This document shows, piece after piece, positions 1 to 5,147 of a DNA stretch of 5,147 bases. The DNA is taken from assembly GCA_964615765.1 (NCBI GenBank), contig CAZTQN010000073.1, positions 1-5,147 of the forward strand, given 5' to 3'. Position 1 is the first letter of the stretch; the number at the start of each line of letters is the position of its first letter. A program made the translations under genes and the position numbers. The notes below the pieces were generated by a model. It was not told the DNA's origin and ran no database searches. It saw only the letters and a list, made by a program, of their open reading frames with translations. This DNA comes from CAZTQN01 sp964615765 (lineage in GTDB: Bacteria > Planctomycetota > Phycisphaerae > Phycisphaerales > UBA1924).

Positions 1-1547
1 TCGTTGATGAGGGCGATGGGCCCGTGCTTCATCTCCGCCGCGGGCATGCCCTCGGCGTGGATGTAGGAGATTTCCTTGAGCTTCAGGGCGCCTTCGAGGG
101 CCGTGGGGTAGTTGTACCCGCGACCGAGGAAGAGCCAGTTCTCGCGCTCGACGTAGCGCTCCGTGACGCGCTTGATGCGGGCCGACTGCTCCAGGATGCG
201 CTCGATCTTGGACGGGATCAGCTCGAGCTGCTTGAGCAGTTCGGAGCAGGCGTCGGCGGACATGTGCCGGCGCCGGGCCATGAAGATGGCGATCAGCGTG
301 AGCACGGCGACCTGGCCCGTGAAGGCCTTGGTCGAGGCGACGCCGATCTCCGGCCCGACGCGGAGGTACACGCCGGCGTCGGTCTCGCGGGCGATCGAGG
401 AGCCGACGACGTTGACCACCCCGAGCGAGAGCGCCCCGCGTTCCTTGGCTTCCTTCAGCGCAGCGAGCGTGTCGGCCGTCTCGCCGGACTGGCTGACGGC
501 GACCACGACCGTGCGGTCTTCGATGATGGGGTTTCGATAGCGGAACTCGCTGGCGTATTCGGTCAGCGTCGGGATGCGGGCGAGGTCTTCGAAGAGATAG
601 CGCCCGATCATGGCGGCGTTGAGGGCCGTGCCCTGGCCCATGAGGACCAGGCGCTGGGCCCGCGTGAGCTCCTTGGCGTAGTTCGTCAGCCCACCCAGGA
701 CGACGCGGCCCTCGGCGATGTCGATGCGTCCGCTGGTGCAGTCGCGCAGGCTCTTGGGCTGCTCGAAGATCTCCTTGAGCATGTAGTGCTCGAACTTGCC
801 CAGCTCGATCTGGGCGAGGTCGATCTCGAGCTGCATGATGCGCGGGTTGACGGCGACGTTCTGCGTCGTCGACGTGCGGAAGCCTTCGCGCGTGATCTTG
901 ACGACGTTGTAATCGTCGAGCGGGAAGGCGCGGCTGGTGTGAGCGATGATCGCCGCGCCGTCCGACGCGACGATGTATTCACCATCGCCCACGCCGACCA
1001 TCAGCGGGGCGCCCTTGCGAGCGCACACGAGCGTGCCCGGCTCCTGCTCGCACATGACGCAGATGGCGTAGGCGCCGGTGACCTCTCGCAGGGCGGCCTG
1101 CACGGCGGTCTCGAGGTCGCCTTCGTACAGCTCGGAAATCAGCCCGGCGAGGACTTCGGTATCGGTCTCGCTGGCGAAGCTGTGCCCGCGTTCCTTCAGC
1201 CACGTCTTGAGCGTGGCGTAGTTTTCGATGATGCCGTTGTGGATGACGACGACGCCGGCCTTGGTGGAGTTGACCTTGTGCGGGTGGGCGTTGGCATCGC
1301 TGACGCCGCCGTGGGTGGCCCAGCGGGTGTGGCACATGCCCATGGTGCCTTCGAGCTCGCCGTGGGCTTCGAGGGCTTCTTCAAGGTTGGCGACGCGGCC
1401 GGCCTTCTTGACGATGCTGACCTTGCCGGCGGGACTCATGATGGCGATGCCCGCGGAGTCATAGCCGCGGTACTCGAGGCGCTTGAGGCCCTCGATGAGC
1501 AGGCGCTGGCAGGACTTGGAGCCGATGTAGCCGACGATGCCGCACAT
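1..1547 (-). CDS. glmS: Glucosamine-6-phosphate synthase, isomerizing (glutamine-fructose-6-phosphate aminotransferase), C-terminus cut by window edge
   Basis: Cytoplasmic enzyme that makes glucosamine-6-phosphate from fructose-6-phosphate and glutamine, the entry step to UDP-GlcNAc for peptidoglycan and LPS. I translated 515 residues by hand; the family is about 610, so roughly 95 C-terminal residues (rest of the second SIS domain and the C-tail lysine) lie beyond the left edge. The start is fixed because the glutaminase nucleophile Cys2 must follow Met1 (MCGIVGYIG). Glutaminase domain: Arg75-Trp76 in HTRWATHG, Asn104-Gly105 in HNGIIEN, Asp129 in SETDTEV. First SIS domain (about 290-430): SQSGET at 352-357 and VASTKAF at 403-409. 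Second SIS domain: LKLKE ending at Glu492, and His508 in MKHGP, matching E. coli Glu488 and His504. One oddity: the usual CGTS loop reads QGTA at 305-308. Gene identity is certain. It is the last visible gene of the minus-strand run, 228 bp after glpQ. Confidence 0.98.
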   Translation of the reverse strand, partial: MCGIVGYIGSKSCQRLLIEGLKRLEYRGYDSAGIAIMSPAGKVSIVKKAGRVANLEEALEAHGELEGTMGMCHTRWATHGGVSDANAHPHKVNSTKAGVVVIHNGIIENYATLKTWLKERGHSFASETDTEVLAGLISELYEGDLETAVQAALREVTGAYAICVMCEQEPGTLVCARKGAPLMVGVGDGEYIVASDGAAIIAHTSRAFPLDDYNVVKITREGFRTSTTQNVAVNPRIMQLEIDLAQIELGKFEHYMLKEIFEQPKSLRDCTSGRIDIAEGRVVLGGLTNYAKELTRAQRLVLMGQGTALNAAMIGRYLFEDLARIPTLTEYASEFRYRNPIIEDRTVVVAVSQSGETADTLAALKEAKERGALSLGVVNVVGSSIARETDAGVYLRVGPEIGVASTKAFTGQVAVLTLIAIFMARRRHMSADACSELLKQLELIPSKIERILEQSARIKRVTERYVERENWLFLGRGYNYPTALEGALKLKEISYIHAEGMPAAEMKHGPIALIN

Positions 1548-1556
1548 GCGAGAGGT

Positions 1557-1561
1557 TCCTT
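1557..1561 (-). promoter_or_regulatory. Ribosome binding site of glmS
   Basis: AAGGA on the minus strand, nine bases before the glmS ATG. It agrees with the start already dictated by the N-terminal cysteine. Confidence 0.7.
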
Positions 1562-1570
1562 GGGGAATGG

Positions 1571-1582
1571 CGCGGGCCCGCG
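1571..1582. repeat. 12-bp perfect GC palindrome in the glmS leader
   Basis: CGCGGGCCCGCG reads the same on both strands and sits 23-35 bases before the glmS start codon, just upstream of its Shine-Dalgarno site. There is no T-run after it on either strand, so it is not an intrinsic terminator. It could be an operator half-site pair or simply chance in GC-rich DNA. The rest of the 1548-1775 spacer shows no convincing gene, and no strong -10/-35 pair was found for glmS. Confidence 0.3.
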
Positions 1583-1775
1583 ACGGGGCGACGAGGCGGT
1601 GGGAAACGAACGCGGGGCCGGGGGGCGTACGAACCGGGGCCGCGTGATGATCGGCGACCGGCTGGGAAAACACTACGTGCCGACCGGGGTGAGCATCGGC
1701 GTGCCGGGCAGAGGAATATCAGCCGGACCGGGCGGACGGCGAACGTTCGGGCTGGCGGCCGGGCGTCGTCCGGGT

Positions 1776-2789
1776 TTATCGGGTCTGCGCACCGTGGCGG
1801 CGAGCGTCGACCCCGAGGTCCGGGTTGTCCGTGAAGATCCCGCGCACGCCGGGGATCGCGAGGGTGCGCCGCATGGCGTCGATCTCGGCCCAGGCGGCGG
1901 GGGTGGTCGGGTCGTCGACATGGAAGGTGTACGGGAACAGCGGCAGGCCGCGGGCCGCGGCACGGGAGACCAGGTCGGTGTCGATCGGCGTCGGGCTGGT
2001 GGGCGAGGCGGCGGGTGTTCCCAAGAGCCGCCGGTTCGGGCCCAGGCCGTCGGCGAAGGTCGCGACGTCGTCGAGCACGGCGTCTGAGGGTGGGTCGCCG
2101 ACGAGGTACACCAGGCGCAGGTCGCACCCGAGTTCGACGCGGATGCGCCGGAGCGCGTCGAGGTCGAAGCACTGGATGACCGCGCCGTCGGTGCGGGCGC
2201 GGTAGCCGCGGGCGGCGAGCGCGCCGACCAGGGCCGGCTCGATCGGCCGGCCTTGCTCGCGATGGAACGCCGGGTGCTTGGCCTCGGGGATGATCTCGAG
2301 CGGGCGCTCGCGCCGCGTGACGCTGTTGACGCGCTGCACCAGCGTGATGAGCTCGTCGAGCGTGGCGATGGTCATGCCGGGGCCGAGTGCGGCGTTGCGG
2401 CCCAGAGGTTCACCCACGGCCCGCAGTTCGGCGAGGTCGAAATCGATGAGGTAGAACTTGCCGTCGGCGCGGGCCCGCGTTGGGTATAGCCGGGCCATGG
2501 CGGCGGAGTTGGCCGCGTAGAGGTCGTGCGAGCAGACCAGCACGCCGTCACGCGTGAGCACGACGTCGGGCTCGATGACATCGGCGCCCTGCCCGATGGC
2601 CAGCGCGTACGCGGGGAGCGTGTGCTCGGGCAAGTAGGCGCTGGCGCCGCGGTGGGCGATGATGCGCGGCGGATCGTCGCGCTCGCCGGCGGCTCGGTTG
2701 TGAGCGCACGCGCTGAGATTCGCGAGCGCGGCGAGTCCGAGCGCGACGGTGACATTGAACAATGATCGACGTGCAAAGGTGCGGCGCAT
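1776..2789 (-). CDS. glpQ: Glycerophosphodiester phosphodiesterase, GlpQ type, predicted lipoprotein
   Basis: Hydrolyses glycerophosphodiesters (deacylated phospholipids) to glycerol-3-phosphate and an alcohol, outside the cytoplasmic membrane. The 337-residue product (E. coli GlpQ is about 358) begins with basic MRRTFARR, a hydrophobic stretch at about 9-23, and a lipobox LSAC with Cys28, so it is predicted to be lipid-anchored, as is the Haemophilus GlpQ homologue protein D. Catalytic and metal residues of the GDPD TIM barrel are all visible: His46-Arg47 in AHRGAS, Glu55 in LPEHTLPA, Glu73 and Asp75 in IEPDV, His88-Asp89, Glu169 and Lys171 in PEAKHP, and FTDNPD near the C-terminus at 319-324. 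LYPTRARADGKFY at 101-113 is also GlpQ-like. The ATG at 2789 is chosen for its GGGAGG site and because it gives a proper signal peptide; the open frame continues upstream into the neighbouring gene. It starts 88 bp after the dioxygenase ends, so cotranscription is plausible. Stop is TAA. Confidence 0.95.
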   Translation of the reverse strand: MRRTFARRSLFNVTVALGLAALANLSACAHNRAAGERDDPPRIIAHRGASAYLPEHTLPAYALAIGQGADVIEPDVVLTRDGVLVCSHDLYAANSAAMARLYPTRARADGKFYLIDFDLAELRAVGEPLGRNAALGPGMTIATLDELITLVQRVNSVTRRERPLEIIPEAKHPAFHREQGRPIEPALVGALAARGYRARTDGAVIQCFDLDALRRIRVELGCDLRLVYLVGDPPSDAVLDDVATFADGLGPNRRLLGTPAASPTSPTPIDTDLVSRAAARGLPLFPYTFHVDDPTTPAAWAEIDAMRRTLAIPGVRGIFTDNPDLGVDARRHGAQTR

Positions 2790-2798
2790 GCGCGAGTG

Positions 2799-2804
2799 CC
2801 TCCC
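2799..2804 (-). promoter_or_regulatory. Ribosome binding site deciding the glpQ start
   Basis: GGGAGG on the minus strand, nine bases before ATG 2789. This picks the start that yields a lipoprotein signal peptide over longer in-frame alternatives that would overlap the dioxygenase gene. Confidence 0.75.
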
Positions 2805-2877
2805 GGACGGCGAAGGTAGCCCGCCGGGACCGCGCGTGCGCGACATGTGCGAAATCCGCGACGCCATGCGGCGGCGA

Positions 2878-3729
2878 TCAGCCGGCCTTGGGCCCGCGCT
2901 TGCGGGCGGCGTCGCTGCGCCGCGGGCGATCGACGACTTCTTCACGGTCATCGAGCGGGATGACGGACGCGCCGGCGACGGTGCTGGGCTGGATGACCTC
3001 GCCGCAGTGCACGCAGGTGCGCATCGTCGCGTCGGACCAGAACTCCTCGACAATGAGGCGGATGCGGTCGGCCGCGTCGACGTCGAAGGTTTCTTCGTAC
3101 ACCGTCTCGCCGCAGCGGTCGCAGTAGAAGCAGACCTGATCGTCCTCGCCGGCGGGGCGGCGGCGTTCGATGAGGACGGCGACGCCGTCGGCGGGGAGCG
3201 TGATCGCGTGCGGCACTCCCGCGGGGATTAGGAACAGCTCGCCGGCGCGGACGGGGACGACGCGCGACTGGCGCTGCGCGTCGACCAGGCGGACGGACGC
3301 CGCGCCCTCGAGTTGATAGACCAGCTCTTCCGTCGGGTTGACGTGAAAGTCCTTGCGATTGCAGGGGCCGGCGACGACGGTGACGATGGTGTCGCGGTCT
3401 TCCCACACACGCCGGCTGGCGTACGGGGGCTTGAGATGGTGGCGGTGCTCTTCCAGCCAGCGCCCGATGTTGAGCGGGGGCAGGATGGCCCCGCCGGCGG
3501 TGATGCCTGCGGTGATGGTCGACCGCGTCGCGCCCGGCTTGGACGCGGCGGGTTTGGCGACGCTGGGCTTGGCGACGACCGCCTTCACCGGCGCGGGGCG
3601 GACGGTCGCGGCTTTGCCGACGGCCGCGCGCGGGGCGGCGGGCTTGACGGCATTGACCGGGACTACCGCCGCCGGCTTGCGCGTGCCAGAACGGATGACC
3701 GCCAACGGTGCTTTGGCTACAGCGTTCAC
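2878..3729 (-). CDS. 3-hydroxyanthranilate 3,4-dioxygenase homologue with a basic pentad-repeat N-terminal extension
   Basis: Family role: a non-haem Fe(II) cupin dioxygenase that opens 3-hydroxyanthranilate to 2-amino-3-carboxymuconate semialdehyde, leading to quinolinate/NAD or to degradation. The product has 283 residues; bacterial enzymes have about 175. The catalytic part starts near residue 83 (ILPPLNIGRW, then EEHRHHLKPP). Predicted iron ligands are His129, Glu135 (DFHVNPTEE) and His174 (GVPHA). Substrate residues Arg125 and Glu188 (IERRRP) are kept, but the second substrate arginine (Arg99 of the Ralstonia/Cupriavidus enzyme) has no counterpart. A C-terminal rubredoxin-like metal site is present: Cys203/Cys206 and Cys239/Cys242. 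Residues 1-82 are Ala/Pro/Val/Lys-rich with no acidic residue, and have a basic residue every fifth position from 29 to 69. The start is a GTG with GGAGG six bases before it; there is no ATG between it and the domain. The tail is basic. Family is sure, exact substrate less so. No other kynurenine-pathway gene is in the window. Confidence 0.9.
   Translation of the reverse strand: MNAVAKAPLAVIRSGTRKPAAVVPVNAVKPAAPRAAVGKAATVRPAPVKAVVAKPSVAKPAASKPGATRSTITAGITAGGAILPPLNIGRWLEEHRHHLKPPYASRRVWEDRDTIVTVVAGPCNRKDFHVNPTEELVYQLEGAASVRLVDAQRQSRVVPVRAGELFLIPAGVPHAITLPADGVAVLIERRRPAGEDDQVCFYCDRCGETVYEETFDVDAADRIRLIVEEFWSDATMRTCVHCGEVIQPSTVAGASVIPLDDREEVVDRPRRSDAARKRGPKAG
3511..3645 (-). repeat. Pentapeptide (15-bp) repeat region coding the dioxygenase N-terminal extension
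   Basis: Residues 29-73 of the dioxygenase form nine consecutive five-residue units, each opening with Lys or Arg (positions 29, 34, 39, 44, 49, 54, 59, 64, 69), usually followed by Pro or Ala; examples are KPAAP, KAATV, KPSVA and KPGAT. The last unit (from Arg69) is degenerate apart from its first residue. Codons vary (AAG and AAA; CCC and CCG), so the DNA is not a fresh tandem duplication. The composition resembles histone H1-like and AlgP-like bacterial tails, which have different repeat lengths. Confidence 0.8.
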
Positions 3730-3735
3730 TGCGGA

Positions 3736-3740
3736 CCTCC
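3736..3740 (-). promoter_or_regulatory. Ribosome binding site deciding the GTG start of the dioxygenase
   Basis: GGAGG on the minus strand with a six-base spacer to GTG 3729. It is the best Shine-Dalgarno site in the region and places the whole basic extension inside the protein. Confidence 0.8.
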
Positions 3741-3913
3741 AAGGATCGTGGGACGGCGTCCCGAGCGACCTTTCCTGGCACGTCCCTGCTTGCGACCCCC
3801 CGTCCCTCGGCCCAGAGCCGCTCGCCGCCTCGACTCCGTCGGGCTGGCGCCGATCCCTCGACCCGGCGATGCGGATGGCGGCCAGCGCCACCCGCGCTTG
3901 ACAGGTGCAGCGA

Positions 3914-3940
3914 ATCTTAGCCGAGTCTAAAGAAAGTCCA
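3914..3940 (-). promoter_or_regulatory. Candidate promoter of the dioxygenase gene
   Basis: On the minus strand TGGACT (3940-3935, four of six to TTGACA) is followed after 15 bases by TAAGAT (3919-3914, four of six to TATAAT), in the A/T-rich patch. Spacing is short of the usual 17, so this is tentative. It would give a leader of nearly 180 bases that includes the 3750-3762 hairpin. Confidence 0.3.
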
Positions 3941-3978
3941 TACGTACGCCCTCCGAACGACGGCGATTCAACCACCCG

Positions 3979-4007
3979 TTGACGGGCCGGGTCGCTGGTG
4001 CGATTGT
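3979..4007 (+). promoter_or_regulatory. Candidate sigma-70-type promoter of the DUF3137-like gene
   Basis: TTGACG at 3979-3984 (five of six) and GATTGT at 4002-4007 (three of six) are separated by exactly 17 bases. Transcription would begin near 4014, about 40 bases before the ATG at 4054. It would begin almost on the in-frame ATG at 4015, so a leaderless longer form is possible. Confidence 0.35.
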
Positions 4008-4053
4008 CCCGGAAATGTGCGGCTTTGGCCCGCGCCGTCACGATGGTGCCGGC

Positions 4054-4869
4054 ATGCAGACTCTGCTGCCGGGAGCCTTGGCCCAGAGCGGGCCGGGCGG
4101 AATTCCCCCGCCCCTGATCGCGTTCGGCGTCATCGCGATTCTGATCGCCGTGGGCATCGTCGTGTCCGTTCAGGCCGGCAAGCGGCGGCGGGCGGCGATC
4201 GCCGCGTCGCTCGGCGCGGCGGGCTGGACGGTGCACGCCGAGCCCGACGCGGCCAGCAAAGACCGCGTCATCGGGATGCTCACGGACTTGAGCGATCGCC
4301 TGCGCCAAGGGGCCAGGGGCCTCCGCTGGTTCGCCGTCACTTCGCGCGACGGGTTCGACCTGGTGCTGCTTGAGCACGTCCACTCCACCGGCACCGGCAA
4401 GAACCGGACCACGGTGTACAACACCGTCGTCGCCGTCGCATGCCCGATGAACTGGGCCCGGGTCAGCCTGACGCCCGAGAGCCTGTTCACCCGGCTGGGC
4501 AAGCATCTTGGGTTGAAGGACCTGGACCTTGAGAACGCCGCGTTCAACCGGCGCTGGCGCGTGCAGGCCGAAGACGAGAACTTCGCGCTCGCCGTGCTCG
4601 GGCCGGGCGTGCAGGAGGTGCTCGCGGCTCAACCGGCGCCAACAACGGGCAAGCTGTGGTCACAGGAAACCTGGCGGATCGGGCGCGGGTGTGTCGCCGT
4701 GCTGCTGCAGCGATCGGTGCGGGTCGAAGAACTGCCGGCGATGGCCGACCGGCTGATCAGCGTTCTTCAGGCGATGGACCCGGCGCTGCAAGAAATTATG
4801 GAGCAGAGCACCTTCGGGGGGATCGACGACCTGAAAAAACACAACCCCGCCGTGGCGGGGTTGGCGTAG
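4054..4869 (+). CDS. Membrane-anchored protein resembling DUF3137, function unknown
   Basis: The 271-residue product has a short N-terminus, one hydrophobic membrane segment at about 20-40, a basic KRRR at 43-46 and a soluble domain. I do not know its function. The segment STGTGKNRTTVYNTVV (111-126) and FNRRWRV followed by AEDENFALAVL (164-182) resemble DUF3137-type proteins as I recall them, where a similar FNRRF-x-V and 'DDP..A..vL' stretch occurs; this is a family impression only. The basic residues just after the membrane segment suggest a cytoplasmic domain. The start is uncertain: ATG 4054 puts the membrane segment near the N-terminus, but there is no clear Shine-Dalgarno site, and ATG 4015 or TTG 3979 would add 13 or 25 residues. 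It is transcribed away from the dioxygenase and towards rpmA. Its last dozen codons double as the rpmA terminator. Confidence 0.8.
   Translation: MQTLLPGALAQSGPGGIPPPLIAFGVIAILIAVGIVVSVQAGKRRRAAIAASLGAAGWTVHAEPDAASKDRVIGMLTDLSDRLRQGARGLRWFAVTSRDGFDLVLLEHVHSTGTGKNRTTVYNTVVAVACPMNWARVSLTPESLFTRLGKHLGLKDLDLENAAFNRRWRVQAEDENFALAVLGPGVQEVLAAQPAPTTGKLWSQETWRIGRGCVAVLLQRSVRVEELPAMADRLISVLQAMDPALQEIMEQSTFGGIDDLKKHNPAVAGLA
4834..4863 (-). terminator. Intrinsic terminator of the rpmA transcript, inside the 3' end of the convergent gene
   Basis: Perfect 10-bp inverted repeat: arm CAACCCCGCC at 4842-4851 and its complement at 4854-4863, with a two-base centre (in practice a four-base loop). On the minus strand the stem is followed by TG and then six T residues (4839-4834), the classic intrinsic terminator form. 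It lies 60 bases after the rpmA stop. On the plus strand there is no T-run after the stem, so it works mainly in the minus direction. The same bases encode the last residues of the plus-strand protein (…KKHNPAVAGLA). Confidence 0.85.
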
Positions 4870-4891
4870 TCGATTGGATGTATCGCGTGTC

Positions 4892-4915
4892 GGCGGCGTG
4901 CAGGGCCGCGCCGCC
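4892..4915. repeat. Inverted repeat in the convergent spacer after rpmA
   Basis: Arms GGCGGCG (4892-4898) and CGCCGCC (4909-4915) around a ten-base loop, 7 bases past the rpmA stop. No T-run follows on either strand, so it is not a terminator by itself. It may form a 3' hairpin on the rpmA mRNA, upstream of the real terminator. The 4870-4922 spacer holds nothing else I can name. Confidence 0.4.
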
Positions 4916-4922
4916 AAAGCGA

Positions 4923-5147
4923 TTAGTTGTGCAGCCAGGTCGGGCGCGGGGTCTTGGGGTCGGTCGGGTCGACGCTGACGCGGCGGCCCTGGAAGACGAC
5001 CTTGCCGTGACCGACGGAGTACAGCGTGTTGTCGCGGCCTTCCTTCACAAGGAAGCCGGCCTTGAACGGGGTGCCGACCTGACGCACGATGATGGCGCCG
5101 GGCTGGGCCATCTCCCCGCCGTAGAGCTTGATGCCCAGGTACTGCGG
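4923..5147 (-). CDS. rpmA: Ribosomal protein L27 (bL27), N-terminus cut by window edge
   Basis: Component of the large ribosomal subunit near the peptidyl transferase centre. Seventy-four C-terminal residues are visible, reading from the right edge: PQYLGIKLYGGE, then AQPGAIIVRQVGT, KAGFLVKEGRDNTLY and GHGKVVF, all matching the bL27 core. About 20 N-terminal residues, including the flexible tail, are beyond position 5147; the internal Met at 5111 is not the start. The C-terminal tail (RRVSVDPTDPKTPRPTWLHN) is not diagnostic. Stop is TAA. The strong terminator 60 bases downstream shows that rpmA is the last gene of its transcript, so the common rplU-rpmA-obg order, if it existed, does not continue here. 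Confidence 0.97.
   Translation of the reverse strand, partial: PQYLGIKLYGGEMAQPGAIIVRQVGTPFKAGFLVKEGRDNTLYSVGHGKVVFQGRRVSVDPTDPKTPRPTWLHN

Larger units (their letters stand above)
3730..4053. other. Divergent intergenic region between the dioxygenase and the DUF3137-like gene
   Basis: About 320 bp with no gene I can support. The dioxygenase-proximal half (3741-3900) is GC-rich. It holds a near-perfect hairpin at 3750-3762 (arms GGGACG and CGTCCC around one base) and further CGTCCC copies at 3781 and 3801. The stretch 3911-3945 is markedly A/T-richer than its surroundings and likely holds promoter elements. It also contains an imperfect inverted repeat, CTTAG at 3916-3920 against CTAAAG at 3927-3932. 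A perfect TTGACA lies at 3898-3903 on the plus strand but has no good -10 at normal spacing. Confidence 0.6.

Noticed and set aside
1548..1775. glmS ribozyme/riboswitch upstream of glmS
   Set aside because: I looked for the conserved ribozyme core and saw nothing like it in the 228-bp leader.
1759..1775. Possible terminator just after glpQ
   Set aside because: Only short CCGG self-complementary pairs around a seven-base loop and no T-run on the minus strand.
24..2087. Long plus-strand open frame of 687 codons opposite glmS and glpQ
   Set aside because: It is the antisense shadow of two clear genes with strict family motifs; GC-rich coding DNA often leaves such frames open. Its translation has no recognisable domain.
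2790..3053. Longer N-terminus for glpQ
   Set aside because: It would overlap the dioxygenase C-terminal metal-site coding region and bury the signal peptide; the GGGAGG site fixes ATG 2789.
3313..3930. Plus-strand open frames opposite the dioxygenase
   Set aside because: They are antisense to the conserved cupin and the repeat-coding extension, lack ribosome sites and show no family motifs.
3730..4632. Upstream continuation of the dioxygenase reading frame to 4632
   Set aside because: It runs antisense through the plus-strand membrane-protein gene, and the GGAGG-GTG start at 3729 explains the gene. The frame is simply open by base composition.

Overview
The window is GC-rich bacterial chromosome with dense, ordinary coding and strong G/C preference at third codon positions. 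It holds parts or all of five protein genes and no RNA gene, mobile element or CRISPR array. The lineage cannot be fixed from this sequence. The mix of genes and a DUF3137-like membrane protein would fit a Planctomycetota (Phycisphaerae-like) genome, but that is an inference with low to moderate confidence.

Layout from left to right. (1) 1-1547, minus strand: glmS, glucosamine-6-phosphate synthase, cut by the left edge, with 515 N-terminal residues visible. (2) 1548-1775: a 228-bp spacer with a Shine-Dalgarno site and a short GC palindrome. (3) 1776-2789, minus: glpQ, a GlpQ-type glycerophosphodiester phosphodiesterase with a lipoprotein signal. (4) 2878-3729, minus: a 3-hydroxyanthranilate 3,4-dioxygenase homologue that starts at a GTG behind a perfect GGAGG. 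It carries an unusual Lys/Ala/Pro-rich N-terminal extension with a basic residue every fifth position. (5) 3730-4053: a divergent intergenic region with the only A/T-rich patch near the genes and candidate promoters in both directions. (6) 4054-4869, plus: a membrane-anchored protein resembling DUF3137. (7) 4870-4922: a convergent spacer. (8) 4923-5147, minus: the C-terminal 74 residues of ribosomal protein L27 (rpmA), cut by the right edge. Its intrinsic terminator lies inside the last codons of the plus-strand gene.

The dioxygenase, glpQ and glmS run in the same direction and could be partly cotranscribed (gaps of 88 and 228 bp), but they do not form one obvious pathway: tryptophan/NAD metabolism, phospholipid breakdown and amino-sugar synthesis respectively. 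No clear new multi-gene system is visible. The most unusual items are the pentad-repeat extension of the dioxygenase together with loss of a substrate-binding arginine, and the rpmA terminator embedded in the coding end of the convergent gene.
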